A stretch of 39,589 bases of DNA from Bacteroidota bacterium (GTDB taxonomy: Bacteria > Bacteroidota > Bacteroidia > Bacteroidales > FEN-979): positions 1 through 39,589 of the forward strand of contig QYQJ01000147.1 in the NCBI GenBank assembly GCA_007280875.1, read 5' to 3'. Made by a program: the position numbers and the translations under genes. Of this stretch, positions 15,546 through 24,808 are shown piece after piece. Under the pieces are notes generated by a model. That model saw only the letters and a list, made by a program, of their open reading frames with translations, made no database searches and had not been told where the DNA came from. Numbering within the stretch: position 1 is the stretch's first letter; each line of letters begins with the position of its first letter.

Positions 15546-17549
15546 TTCCTCAAACACCACCAGTGGCGAATGAACCTCCACCAGCTGGTTCAGTTCCACA
15601 TTCACTTCACTGATCTTCGCATCCTTTGATGCAATAATGTTGTTTTCCATCTTCATCGCTTCGATGATAAGCAGGATAGCTCCCTTCTTCACCTCCTCTC
15701 CTGGCTTCACATTGATCTTGATCACCTTCCCGGGCATCGGGGCGGTGACATGCGACTGGTCGCTCCCCAGCGACTCGGCCGAGGCAGCGATCAGCTCGTT
15801 GGGTAAAAAGTCAAACCGCTTCATCAGAAAGATATGCCCTCCCACACTGATATACTCCCGGTGATTACGGTCTTCTGAATAGAGGATATGGTAAGGCTCT
15901 CCATCTACAGAGAAGTGCAGGGATGAGGGTTGTCTGCCACAAATTTTCGTCCGGTAGCTGGTTCCTCCGATCTCCACTTCCACAGCATCTTCCGATGATC
16001 CGGGAAGGGTGACCGGAAACTCCTCTTCTTCGCAGGATACCGTAAGGCGAGCGAGATGCCTCCAGAACCCGACAGCGCTCCACAGATCCCCGGCTTTCCG
16101 GCAGAGAAACCCTTTGGCTGACGGATGCTGCAGACTCAGCAGCAGATATCCGATCAGCAGGATGTGCCGGGGGACATCGGCCTTCTCCTGCCGGATCTCG
16201 GATACGATCTCTTCGGTATGTTCGTCGCAGAACTTGGTCGAGATGCTGTTGGTGAGAAAAGGCTTTCCAATGATCAGTTTCTTCAGGTAGCTGATGTTGG
16301 TACGGATGCCGTGAATGCCGTAAAAGGCCAGTGCTTCGTTCATCCTGTGGGCGGCCTTTTTGCGGGTTTCAGCCCACACCACCAGCTTGCTGATCATGGG
16401 GTCGAAGGCGCTTTTAATCTCGGTCCCCGGGGTTACCCCGGTATCGATACGGATATGATCACCCTGGGGTTCGCAGTAGAGTGTCATGAAGCCAGGAGAG
16501 GGGAGGAAGTTGTTCTCCGGGTCTTCGGCGTAAATCCGGCACTCGATGGCATGGCCTTGCTGGCGAATATCCTCCTGCTTCAGCCGCAACGGCTCCCCTT
16601 CGGCGATTTTGATCTGCTCCTCCACGATGTCGATACCGGTAACCAGCTCGGTGACCGGATGTTCCACCTGGATGCGGGTGTTCATTTCCAGGAAATAGAA
16701 GTTGAGCTTTTTGTCCACCAGGAACTCTACTGTCCCGGCACTGGTATAGCCGATCTCCTTTCCGATCCGTACGGCGGCTTCCCCCATCTGTGCCCGGATC
16801 TCCGGCGTGAGAGTGGCTGAGGGCGACTCTTCGATGATCTTCTGGTACCGGCGCTGGATCGAACATTCGCGTTCGAACAGGTGGATCACGTTGCCATGCA
16901 GGTCGGCCAGGATCTGGATCTCGATGTGGCGTGGTTCGTCGAGGTACTTTTCGATGTACACCGTAGCGTCGCCGAAATAGGCCCTGGCCTGCCGGGCAGT
17001 CGCCTCCAGAGCTTCTTCCAGCTCTTTTTCGTCGCGGACGATCTGCATCCCTTTGCCCCCTCCTCCGGCTGCAGCCTTCAGCAGTACAGGGAAGCCCACA
17101 CGGTCCTTCGCTTTCAGCAGCACCTCTTTGGTGCCGGTGAGTCCTTCGGTGATGGGAACCCCGCTTTTCTTTGCCCAGGCCCGGGCTTCGATCTTGTTGC
17201 CCATCACCTGCATGGCATGGGTATTGGGACCGATAAAGATCAGGCCGGCTTCGTCGCAGGCTTGGACAAAGGCAGCATTTTCGGCCAGGAAGCCATATCC
17301 TGGATGAACGGCATCACAGGAAGTGTTCAGGGCTACCTCGATGATCTTGGGGATGTTGAGGTAGGTTTCACTCAGTTCACTCTCCCCGATGCAGATCGCT
17401 TTATCGGCCATGGATATGTGCAGCGAGTCGGAATCGATGCGGGAGTAGATCCCTACTGTACGGATTCCCATCCTGCCGGCGGTCCGCATGATCCGTACCG
17501 CAATCTCTCCCCGGTTGGCAATCAGGATTCTGGTTATTCTTTTACCCAT
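15528..17549 (-). CDS. liuD: Methylcrotonyl-CoA carboxylase alpha subunit (biotin carboxylase plus biotin carrier)
   Basis: This 673-residue subunit carboxylates its own biotin with ATP and bicarbonate for the partner carboxyltransferase. Order of domains: biotin carboxylase (1-445) with LIANRGEIAVRI, the ATP grasp loop AAAGGGGKGM, EKYLDEPRHIEIQI and MNTRIQVEHPVTE; a BT-type linker domain (about 450-590); and a biotinyl domain (about 600-668) with the biotinylation motif EAMKMEN. Propionyl- and acetyl-CoA carboxylase alphas look similar, but the linked MCC-type beta subunit and hydratase identify the substrate as 3-methylcrotonyl-CoA. The start overlaps the hydratase gene by 16 bases. Its last four residues are encoded in repeat DNA. 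Confidence 0.93.
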   Translation of the reverse strand: MGKRITRILIANRGEIAVRIMRTAGRMGIRTVGIYSRIDSDSLHISMADKAICIGESELSETYLNIPKIIEVALNTSCDAVHPGYGFLAENAAFVQACDEAGLIFIGPNTHAMQVMGNKIEARAWAKKSGVPITEGLTGTKEVLLKAKDRVGFPVLLKAAAGGGGKGMQIVRDEKELEEALEATARQARAYFGDATVYIEKYLDEPRHIEIQILADLHGNVIHLFERECSIQRRYQKIIEESPSATLTPEIRAQMGEAAVRIGKEIGYTSAGTVEFLVDKKLNFYFLEMNTRIQVEHPVTELVTGIDIVEEQIKIAEGEPLRLKQEDIRQQGHAIECRIYAEDPENNFLPSPGFMTLYCEPQGDHIRIDTGVTPGTEIKSAFDPMISKLVVWAETRKKAAHRMNEALAFYGIHGIRTNISYLKKLIIGKPFLTNSISTKFCDEHTEEIVSEIRQEKADVPRHILLIGYLLLSLQHPSAKGFLCRKAGDLWSAVGFWRHLARLTVSCEEEEFPVTLPGSSEDAVEVEIGGTSYRTKICGRQPSSLHFSVDGEPYHILYSEDRNHREYISVGGHIFLMKRFDFLPNELIAASAESLGSDQSHVTAPMPGKVIKINVKPGEEVKKGAILLIIEAMKMENNIIASKDAKISEVNVELNQLVEVHSPLVVFEEEGSEK

Positions 17550-18316
17550 TTTGGTTTTCGTTTTTCAAGGAATGCGTTGATCCCCTCCTGTCCCTCTTCG
17601 GATGCCCGGATGTCGGCGATCATCCGTGCGGTGAAATCGTACGCTTCCTTCAGAGAGAGGTTGTTAGTGACTTCGTAGATCAGTTTTTTACCATGGTTCA
17701 TAGCGGCGGGTCCGCTGGTACGCAGGTGTTTGATGGTTTCCTGGGCGGTGGCCTCCAGTTGTTCGGCCGGAACCGATTTATTGACCAGGTGAAAGGCTTC
17801 AGCCTCCTTGCCGTTGATCCGGCGTCCGGTGAGCATCAGTTCCCGGGTTCCGTATTCGCCTACGCGTTTGACCACATAGGGGGAGATGCAGGCTGGAACA
17901 ATCCCGATCTTCACTTCACTCAGGGAGAAGGTAGCATCATCGGTGCAATAGGCGAGATCGCAGGAGGCCAGTAATCCATTCGCCCCTCCCAGGGAAGCAC
18001 CATGTACCAGGGCAATGGTTGGTTTGGTACAGGTGTAGATGGAATAGAAACACTTGGACAGCAGCAGGCTCTCCTGGTAATTGATTTCATAGCTGTTAGT
18101 CGCCACATCTTTCATCCAGGTAAGATCTGCCCCGGCGCAGAAAGATTTGCCTCTGCCGCGTAGGATCACACAGATGGCATCTGTCGACTGCAGGTCAAGG
18201 AAACATTCGGCCAGCTCTTCCAGCATAGTGGTGTTGAAAGCGTTGTGCACCTCCGGGCGGTTCAGCCAGACCGTGAAAATGCCTTTCTCCAGGGTTGTCT
18301 CTATTGTAGTAAACAT
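17534..18316 (-). CDS. liuC: Methylglutaconyl-CoA hydratase (enoyl-CoA hydratase family)
   Basis: This 260-residue crotonase-fold enzyme should hydrate 3-methylglutaconyl-CoA to HMG-CoA. The oxyanion-hole segments are CAGADLTWMKD and HGASLGGANGL, and SEVKIGIVPACISPYV matches the LiuC branch better than generic enoyl-CoA hydratases. A generic hydratase role is possible, but its position between the alpha and beta subunits of methylcrotonyl-CoA carboxylase argues for the leucine pathway. The 3' end overlaps the carboxylase alpha gene by 16 bases, indicating translational coupling. Confidence 0.9.
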   Translation of the reverse strand: MFTTIETTLEKGIFTVWLNRPEVHNAFNTTMLEELAECFLDLQSTDAICVILRGRGKSFCAGADLTWMKDVATNSYEINYQESLLLSKCFYSIYTCTKPTIALVHGASLGGANGLLASCDLAYCTDDATFSLSEVKIGIVPACISPYVVKRVGEYGTRELMLTGRRINGKEAEAFHLVNKSVPAEQLEATAQETIKHLRTSGPAAMNHGKKLIYEVTNNLSLKEAYDFTARMIADIRASEEGQEGINAFLEKRKPKWVKE

Positions 18317-18321
18317 GATAC

Positions 18322-18404
18322 TGTTTCGGGTTTTGAGTTTCGGGTTTCGGACTTCGCTACCTCGCTATTTCACCATTTCGCAATCTCACCATTTCACCAT
18401 TTTC
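18322..18404. repeat. Stutter array between carboxyltransferase and hydratase genes
   Basis: TTTCGGG words, then CTTCGCTACCTCGCTA, then four TTTCACCA / TCTCACCA words of about nine bases follow one another. The array occupies nearly all of the 88-base gap and ends at the stop codon of the carboxyltransferase gene. Confidence 0.85.
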
Positions 18405-20012
18405 CTACATTCTGAACACCCCATACTTCGTCTCTTTGTATGCCTTATTCTGCGAGATGGCGATCGACAGGCCGATGATCTTCCGTGTGTCGACCGGATC
18501 GATGATGCCATCGTCCCAGAGGCGGGCCGTGCTGAAGTAAGCCGAGCCCTCCTCTTCGTACTTCTGTAGAATGGTCTGTTGCAGCTTGTCCCGGTCTTCC
18601 GGAGAGAGCTCCTGGCCCCTTGCTTTCAGCTGTTCCTCCTTTACCTGGATCAGCACCTGAGATGCCTGTTCTCCCCCCATTACGGAGATCTTGGAGCTGG
18701 GGTACATAAAAAGGAAACGGGGTTCATATGCCCGTCCGGCCATGGCGTAATTGCCGGCACCAAATGATCCGCCAAAGATCACTGTAAATTTGGGGACATT
18801 GGCATTGGCGGTTGCATGCACGAACTTGGCACCGTCGCGGGCGATCCCTCCGTGCTCGTATTGTTTCCCTACAATGAATCCTGTGATGTTTTGCAGGAAG
18901 AGGATCGGGATATTGCGGGCAGTGCAGAGCTCGATAAAATGGGCGCCTTTAAGCGCACTTTCCGAGAAAAGCACTCCATTGTTGGCCAGGATACCCACCT
19001 CATACCCCATGATCCGGGCAAAACCTGTCACCAGAGTGAGACCATATCTCTCCTTGAACTCATGGAAGAGACTTCCGTCAACCATCCGGGCGATGAGTTC
19101 CCGTGAATCGACCGGTTTCCGAACGTCGATAGGCAGAATCCCATAGAGTTCTTCAGTATCATAAAAGGGTTCTTCAATCGGTGCGGTTGGCAATGGCTGG
19201 TATTCACGACGTTCAATCGACTCGAAGATATTGCGGCAGATCTGGATGGCATGCACGTCGTTTTCGGCCAGGTGGTCGGCGACGCCGGAGATCATGGTGT
19301 GCATCTCTCCGCCGCCCAGCTCTTCAGCGGTTACCGTTTCGCCGGTAGCGGCTTTCACCAGCGGGGGTCCGCCGATAAAGATAGTCCCCTGGTTGCGGAC
19401 GATGATGGTTTCGTCGCTCATTGCCGGCACATAGGCTCCCCCTGCGGTGCAGGAGCCCATCACGACAGCTATCTGCGGGATTTTTTCGGCCGAAAGACGG
19501 GCCTGGTTGAAGAAGAAGCGGCCAAAATGGTACTTATCAGGGAAGACGTTGGACTGCTCAGGTAAAAAAACCCCTCCCGAGTCGACCAGGTAGACACAGG
19601 GGAGCCTGTTTTCCATGGCGATCTCCTGGGCACGGACATGCTTCTTGATCGTCTCTTTGGTGTAGGATCCGCCTTTTACCGTGGCATCGTTCGCGATAAT
19701 CATCACCTCTTTTGCATGGATCACGCCGATACCGGTCACCACCCCGGCTGAGGGGAACTCATTGTTGTACAAGTTATAAGCGGCCATTGGGGAGAGCTCC
19801 AGAAAAGGAGTGTTCTTGTCGACCAGCAGGTCGATCCGCTCCCTGGCAAGCAGCTTTCCACGATCCTTGTGCCGTTTGACGGCAATTTCCGGACCTCCAC
19901 GCGTTGTTGAGGCTAGCCGTTCTTTGTAAATGGCAAGGATCTTGAGGTACTCCTCTTTCTGCTTCCGGAATTCAGGGCTGGAGGTGTCGAGTTTACTTTG
20001 GATACGAAACAT
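18405..20012 (-). CDS. liuB: Methylcrotonyl-CoA carboxylase beta subunit (carboxyltransferase)
   Basis: The 535-residue carboxyltransferase accepts carboxybiotin from the alpha subunit and forms 3-methylglutaconyl-CoA. Both crotonase-like halves are present: the N-terminal CoA site (VYLVDSGGVFLPEQ, GSCTAGGAYVPAMSDE, GTIFIGGPPLVKAATGE) and the C-terminal biotin site (FLQNITGFIVGKQYEHGGIARDGAK, FGGSFGAGNYAMAGRAYEPRF). Length and motifs are those of MCC beta (MCCC2-like) rather than propionyl-CoA carboxylase. It is the first gene of the leucine operon. The 52-base gap upstream from the efflux operon on the same strand has no clear promoter match, so read-through from that operon is possible. Confidence 0.95.
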   Translation of the reverse strand: MFRIQSKLDTSSPEFRKQKEEYLKILAIYKERLASTTRGGPEIAVKRHKDRGKLLARERIDLLVDKNTPFLELSPMAAYNLYNNEFPSAGVVTGIGVIHAKEVMIIANDATVKGGSYTKETIKKHVRAQEIAMENRLPCVYLVDSGGVFLPEQSNVFPDKYHFGRFFFNQARLSAEKIPQIAVVMGSCTAGGAYVPAMSDETIIVRNQGTIFIGGPPLVKAATGETVTAEELGGGEMHTMISGVADHLAENDVHAIQICRNIFESIERREYQPLPTAPIEEPFYDTEELYGILPIDVRKPVDSRELIARMVDGSLFHEFKERYGLTLVTGFARIMGYEVGILANNGVLFSESALKGAHFIELCTARNIPILFLQNITGFIVGKQYEHGGIARDGAKFVHATANANVPKFTVIFGGSFGAGNYAMAGRAYEPRFLFMYPSSKISVMGGEQASQVLIQVKEEQLKARGQELSPEDRDKLQQTILQKYEEEGSAYFSTARLWDDGIIDPVDTRKIIGLSIAISQNKAYKETKYGVFRM

Positions 20013-20064
20013 GCAGGGTGTGGGATAAATTCGAAAGAGTAAAAATACAAAAATTTCACTACTT

Positions 20065-21402
20065 CTATTCGATCTTATTTCCCAGCGAGATATTCAATCG
20101 GACGAGGTTGATGGCATGGTCGATCTGTGCCCGCAGCAGGTTGATCCGGCTCTCTTCCAGTGCTGTTTCAGCGTCCAGCAGGTCGAGGTTGGTAATACCA
20201 CCGCTTTGAAAGCTGACCGCAGCCAGGTGAAGCGCCTCTTCAGCCTGCTTAACCTGCAGCTGGCCCTGGTCGATCCTGGTTTCAGAGGCATCCAGGCTGG
20301 TTTCGTTCTGGAATACTTCCGTAGCGATATCCCGTGATACATTATCCATTTCAAAACGACTCTCCTCAATGGATGAATTGGCAAGCCGGATATTGTACTT
20401 ATGCCTGGTGGCATCAAAAACCGTCATGGTGATACTCAGACCGGCAGCATAATTCGGTGTGATTTTGTTGAGATCCGGGATATAGCCGTTTTTCCAGCCT
20501 CCGGCGAGAAAGGCATTCAGGGAGGGGTTGTTTTGCACCTTGACCGAACGAAGCTTCAACATGGCATGTTCCTGTCTTAGCCGGGCAAGAAGCATTTCAT
20601 TTCGGTGCTCCAGGGCAAAAGGGATAAGAGAATCCGAACTGACGTCAGGCTGGGATGAAATGTACCTGCTCGTCATGATTAAAGGGGTTCGTATGGGTAA
20701 TCCAATCAGCGAGTTCAGGATGGCCACCTGTGTCTGACGGGAGGTTTCAAGGGATACCCGCTGGTTTTGAGCGTTTGATAACCTGACCTGGGTGGAGAGG
20801 ATCTCATATTCGGTAGCGGATCCGGTCTGCTCTTTCCGGGTCACAAAATCGAGGTGCTTCTGCAGGTTCGCGATCTGTTCATCCTTGATGCGGATGGCCT
20901 CCTGAAGATAGACCAGGGTGTAATAGCTTACCGCGGTGATCAGGGTCAGCTGCTGGCGAACCAGGTCTACATTTGCTTCTGCCATATCCCGGGTTGATTC
21001 CTCCAGTTTGATCCGGCGGGAGGTCTTGGAAAAATCATATACGGTTTGACCTATGCTGACACCGGCATCGAAGTTATTCTCCGGCATGATCTTGAAGGAT
21101 CCCATGTTTGGGATTGAAAGTTCAGGGACCGGGCCAAGTCGTGTATAACCGGCGTCGGCCTGGATATTCGGATAGTACCCTGATCTGGCCAGACCGATTC
21201 CGGCTTCAGCCGCCTTGATCGCCTCCATGGCTTTGCTGACGGCAGGATAACTGGTCAGCACATGCGTGAGGATCTCCGGGAGAGAAAGGGAATCGGCGAT
21301 AGTTAAGTCCGGACCGGATGGTTGGTTTTGTCCACGGCTTTCCCGGGTATTTCCCAGCATGCCCAGGGTGATAATGATGGCAATGATATACGTTCGTTTC
21401 AT
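20065..21402 (-). CDS. TolC-family outer membrane efflux protein
   Basis: This 445-residue protein has a signal peptide (MKRTYIIAIIITLGMLG) and two tandem OEP domains of the TolC family, with long coiled-coil segments such as EAIRIKDEQIANLQKHLDFVTRKEQTG and a second-half repeat ending NLLRAQIDHAINLVRLNISLG. It forms the trimeric outer membrane and periplasmic channel for drug export. The start codon overlaps the stop of the DHA2 transporter gene by four bases, so it is the dedicated exit duct of this operon. Exported compounds are unknown. Confidence 0.93.
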   Translation of the reverse strand: MKRTYIIAIIITLGMLGNTRESRGQNQPSGPDLTIADSLSLPEILTHVLTSYPAVSKAMEAIKAAEAGIGLARSGYYPNIQADAGYTRLGPVPELSIPNMGSFKIMPENNFDAGVSIGQTVYDFSKTSRRIKLEESTRDMAEANVDLVRQQLTLITAVSYYTLVYLQEAIRIKDEQIANLQKHLDFVTRKEQTGSATEYEILSTQVRLSNAQNQRVSLETSRQTQVAILNSLIGLPIRTPLIMTSRYISSQPDVSSDSLIPFALEHRNEMLLARLRQEHAMLKLRSVKVQNNPSLNAFLAGGWKNGYIPDLNKITPNYAAGLSITMTVFDATRHKYNIRLANSSIEESRFEMDNVSRDIATEVFQNETSLDASETRIDQGQLQVKQAEEALHLAAVSFQSGGITNLDLLDAETALEESRINLLRAQIDHAINLVRLNISLGNKIE

Positions 21403-22994
21403 AGTTGAAGATGCTTCTTTCTGACTTTTAAAAAGAAAACCGGGATTGCGCTGACCAGGGTGATGATGGCGGCAATCCGGAAATCGTCGCAGATTGCCTG
21501 GACAAACGCCTGCTGGTTGATGTTGGACATCAGGAGATAGGAACCCTGTTTGGCAGCAACGGCTGCCGGACTGCCGGCCTGATGAACGAGGAAATTCCCC
21601 AGATGGTGGACGACTCCCTGGTAAGACGGAGAATTTGCCTGCAATGCTTCTCCGAAGATTTGTCCGTGAAATCTGGACCGGGAGATCAGGATCGTTGTCA
21701 GTAATGCTACACCGAAACTGCCTCCAATCTGACGCAGGACGTTGATCAGTCCCGAAGCCTGCCCCATCTTTTCTTTCGGGACATCGATGGTCGCCATGGC
21801 GGTAAGCGGACTAAACATCATTCCCATAGCCAATCCCCGCAGGTACAGGGTCAGCATGATATAACTGTGTTCGGTCAGCCACGACATCCGGCTGTTCATA
21901 TAAAAACTCAGAGCAAGTAAAAAGGCTCCGAGGATGATGGGAACCTTAGGGTTGGCTCTGTCCGAAAATATCCCGGCGATGGGGGCCGTAATTCCCTGGA
22001 TGATGCCGATCGGAAGAAACACGGCACCGGCCTGGAGTGCCGTATAACCCAGTGAACTTTGCAGGTATATGGGAAGAAGGAATGTACTTCCGAACATGCC
22101 TATTCCGAAAATGAAGATCACCAGGTTGCTCACTGCGAAATTGTATCCTTTGAACAGACTCAACTCGATCAGAGGCTCCTTGATCGTCAGTTCAGTTACC
22201 AGAAAAACGGCCAGGGAGATGACGGCGATTCCGAAACAGATCAGGACGATCGGAGCATTCCAGCCGGCCGAATTGGTGGCAGCATTGCCTTCAGTAAGGG
22301 CATAAAGCAATACGGGAAGAAAGATGCTGATCGAGATGAACCCGACCGGATCGAAAGCCCGCCTCCTGGGACTTTTAAACTCTTTCTGGATGATAGCCGT
22401 GGCTAGTAAGCCGGCAATTCCGATTGGGACATTGACATCAAAGATCCATGGCCAGCTGAATGTATCGATCAGGTAACCGCCAATCAACGGGCCAAATGAT
22501 ACGGAAGCGGCAGCGGCTATCGACCAGAACCCAAGCGCAATGCTTCGCTGGTGAGGAGGGAATTCACGGGTTACGATGGCCATCCCGACAGGCATGATCG
22601 CTCCGGCTCCCAATCCCTGAATAACCCGGGAAAGAATCAGCATGTCTTCTGTGGCCGAATAACCGCAGAGAAAGGAGCCGAGCGTAAAGAGGGACAACCC
22701 GAGGAAATAAATGCGTTTATACCCGAATCGGTCGGCCATCCATCCCGAAGTGGGCAACATGACAGCCAGCGCGAGCATGTAGGCAGTCAGAACCCATTCA
22801 ATCTTGTCGATCCCGACTCCAAATGAGGCCATGATCTTCGGAAGGCCCACATTGACGATGGTTGCGTCAAGCACCGCCATAAAGGTTCCGATCATGACAT
22901 TGGCAAGCAGCCACCATTTGTAGGAGGGGCTCTCCGGATCAAACGTGGCGCTCTGGGCCCGGATGAACGAGGTAATGTGTTTGAATGGCATCAT
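21399..22994 (-). CDS. DHA2-family (EmrB/QacA-type) MFS drug exporter
   Basis: This 531-residue inner membrane antiporter has 14 predicted membrane spans, as expected for the DHA2 group. Motif A is seen in GWMADRFGYKRIY, the antiporter-type motif C region in GPLIGGYLIDTFSWPWIFDVNVPIG, and TIVNVGLPKI is the usual first-helix segment. With the adjacent HlyD and TolC proteins it would pump substrates through both membranes using the proton gradient. It lies seven bases after the HlyD gene and overlaps the TolC gene by four. The substrate range cannot be predicted. Confidence 0.94.
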   Translation of the reverse strand: MMPFKHITSFIRAQSATFDPESPSYKWWLLANVMIGTFMAVLDATIVNVGLPKIMASFGVGIDKIEWVLTAYMLALAVMLPTSGWMADRFGYKRIYFLGLSLFTLGSFLCGYSATEDMLILSRVIQGLGAGAIMPVGMAIVTREFPPHQRSIALGFWSIAAAASVSFGPLIGGYLIDTFSWPWIFDVNVPIGIAGLLATAIIQKEFKSPRRRAFDPVGFISISIFLPVLLYALTEGNAATNSAGWNAPIVLICFGIAVISLAVFLVTELTIKEPLIELSLFKGYNFAVSNLVIFIFGIGMFGSTFLLPIYLQSSLGYTALQAGAVFLPIGIIQGITAPIAGIFSDRANPKVPIILGAFLLALSFYMNSRMSWLTEHSYIMLTLYLRGLAMGMMFSPLTAMATIDVPKEKMGQASGLINVLRQIGGSFGVALLTTILISRSRFHGQIFGEALQANSPSYQGVVHHLGNFLVHQAGSPAAVAAKQGSYLLMSNINQQAFVQAICDDFRIAAIITLVSAIPVFFLKVRKKHLQL

Positions 22995-23001
22995 GGTGAG
23001 A

Positions 23002-24024
23002 TCACCTCTTCAACAATTTCACTTCGACTGACATGCCGGAGATGAGCCTCTTCCGGAGATTGGCGTCAGGACTGTCGGTTGAATCGATGGAAATCTTAAC
23101 CGGGATGCGTTGGGTTACCTTAGTGAAGTTTCCGGCAGCGTTATTTGGAGGGATCAGGGAGAATTGTGCAGCCGTATTTGTCCCGATCTGATAGACGGCG
23201 CCCGAAAAATGGACTCCCGGGAAAGCATCCACCGTAAAGTTGGCGGGCTGCTGATCATAGATGTAACCGATCTTGGTCTCCTCAAAGAAGGCGGCGATCC
23301 AGTATAGAGAGTCCTTGGTGATGGTAAGAACCGATTGCCCCGGCTGGGCAATGTCGCCCGGGAGCAGCCAGCGTTTGGCAATCCGCCCTTCGCCGGGAGC
23401 ACAGATGCGGGTATTCTGCAAGTTGGTCTCCAGGGTGTGGATCTGGGATTCGGCGGCCTGGATACTCATTTCAGCGACCGCAATCTGCGACCTGACCACC
23501 TGAAGCTGGGACCTTGAGGCATCCAGCTGGGCCTGTGCCACTTCATAGGCCTTGCTGGTATGATCGAACTGTTCTTTGGGAATAACCTTTCCTTCGTACT
23601 GGATGGTAGCCCGGTCGAGGTCCTCTTTGGCCCGTTCCACACCGATCTCCTGGATCCGGATGTTTTTTTCAGCATAATCAAGGTTTGCCTGTGCCTGATT
23701 CACGGCTGCAATGGCCTGAGCCCGTGAGACCTGTGCCTGTTGTTTCTGGGCAACCAGGTCGGTACTATCCAGGACGACAAGCAATTGACCTGTCCTGACT
23801 GTATCCCCTTCATCCACGAAAATGTATCGTATCCGGCCCAGCATCTTGGAACTGACAGAGACCCGGTCAGAATCAATGTATGCGTCGTCGGTTGACACAT
23901 ACTTATCATACTGGTGGTAAAAGTACCAACCGGTAATCAATACTGCAATTATTACTACTGCCAGGGCAATGTATGCCCTGATCTTCTTTTTCCGGGAAGG
24001 TCCCTGGGGTTTGGTTTCGTCCAT
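23002..24024 (-). CDS. HlyD/EmrA-family periplasmic adaptor
   Basis: The 340-residue membrane-fusion protein has an N-terminal inner membrane anchor (residues 16-34), the EmrA hallmark STDDAYIDSDRVSVSSKMLGRI, a lipoyl-like half (VDEGDTVRTGQLLVVLD), a long alpha-hairpin of about 110 residues rich in Gln and Ala (QAQVSRAQAIAAVNQAQANL), and a beta-barrel C-terminal part (APGEGRIAKRWLLPGDIAQPGQ). It bridges the MFS pump to the TolC channel. The start lies three bases after the TetR stop. Confidence 0.93.
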   Translation of the reverse strand: MDETKPQGPSRKKKIRAYIALAVVIIAVLITGWYFYHQYDKYVSTDDAYIDSDRVSVSSKMLGRIRYIFVDEGDTVRTGQLLVVLDSTDLVAQKQQAQVSRAQAIAAVNQAQANLDYAEKNIRIQEIGVERAKEDLDRATIQYEGKVIPKEQFDHTSKAYEVAQAQLDASRSQLQVVRSQIAVAEMSIQAAESQIHTLETNLQNTRICAPGEGRIAKRWLLPGDIAQPGQSVLTITKDSLYWIAAFFEETKIGYIYDQQPANFTVDAFPGVHFSGAVYQIGTNTAAQFSLIPPNNAAGNFTKVTQRIPVKISIDSTDSPDANLRKRLISGMSVEVKLLKR

Positions 24025-24027
24025 GGT

Positions 24028-24666
24028 TTAATGACTGGTTGATGAAATGGTTTCAATGCTTCGGATAAACAATCGGGTAAAATCAATGGTCTTGATCATC
24101 ATCTGTTCAAAATCTTCCTCCCTTAATTCAATAAAGGGTTTTCGCTGGATGATGACGAGCCTCAATCCGTGAAGGATCTCCAGGAAGAGGGTCGCAAGGC
24201 TTTGCGGATCCCCTATCCGGAACACTCCCTGCTGGATCCCTTTCTCAAGAAGGGAAGTCACCAGCTGGTGATCCTTCTTCCGGAGTTCCTGGATCATTCC
24301 TTCGAAGTGCGGTTTGATCTGCCGGAAATCAGTAAACCGGAGTTTATTCAGGTTTATGAAGGTCATGAAATAGGTCTGCCTGAGCCTGACCAATTCCCTG
24401 ATCGCTTCTTTCGGATCGCTGATCTCGTCCATCCGATGTTGCACAACAAGAAAGTATTCCTGCTGTTCTTTCCTGATCACTTCAAGGAAAAGACTCTCCT
24501 TGTCGGGAAAGTAATAGTAGAGGGAAGCCTTTGACATCTGAAGATCATTGGCGATCTCCTGCATGGTGGTCTTCTTAAATCCATACAGGCCCATCCGTTT
24601 CTGAGCTGCATCAAGGATCTCGTCGATGCGTTCCTTGCTGTCACCAGTGTAGGATACTTTTCCCAT
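24028..24666 (-). CDS. TetR/AcrR-family repressor of the efflux operon
   Basis: This 212-residue regulator has the TetR helix-turn-helix near residues 15-60 (IDEILDAAQKRMGLYGFKKTTMQEIANDLQMSKASLYYYFPDKESLF), followed by a helical ligand-binding domain. It heads the four-gene unit and lies 18 bases downstream of an imperfect palindrome that overlaps a likely -7 box, fitting an autorepressor released by a substrate of the pump. The inducer is unknown. Confidence 0.93.
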   Translation of the reverse strand: MGKVSYTGDSKERIDEILDAAQKRMGLYGFKKTTMQEIANDLQMSKASLYYYFPDKESLFLEVIRKEQQEYFLVVQHRMDEISDPKEAIRELVRLRQTYFMTFINLNKLRFTDFRQIKPHFEGMIQELRKKDHQLVTSLLEKGIQQGVFRIGDPQSLATLFLEILHGLRLVIIQRKPFIELREEDFEQMMIKTIDFTRLFIRSIETISSTSH

Positions 24667-24684
24667 GCAATTCAGATTTAATAA

Positions 24685-24717
24685 TTAACCGTTTGACTAA
24701 TTAATTTGAACGGTCAA
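24685..24717 (-). promoter_or_regulatory. Palindromic TetR operator candidate
   Basis: The half-sites ACCGTT and AACGGT are inverted around a 15-base AT-rich centre, with further partial symmetry (TTAACC at one end, GGTCAA at the other). It sits just upstream of the TetR gene and overlaps the promoter's -7 box by three bases, where a bound repressor would block initiation. Confidence 0.6.
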
Positions 24718-24722
24718 AATTA
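24715..24722 (-). promoter_or_regulatory. -7 box (TAATTTTG) of the efflux operon
   Basis: The minus strand reads TAATTTTG, matching TAnnTTTG, about 48 bases before the TetR start and abutting the operator palindrome. No good -33 element is visible. Confidence 0.45.
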
Positions 24723-24808
24723 TAAATATATTTGTTTGCATTTGTAATCTTCGGAAACTTTTTAATTTCAAGGGATTGCTGATAATAGAACACAGATCAC
24801 ACAGGTGC

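Noticed and set aside
10821-20012. Assignment of the carboxylase pair as propionyl-CoA carboxylase
   Set aside because: The beta subunit motifs and the linked methylglutaconyl-CoA hydratase and lyase genes fit methylcrotonyl-CoA carboxylase much better, and no methylmalonyl-CoA genes are adjacent.
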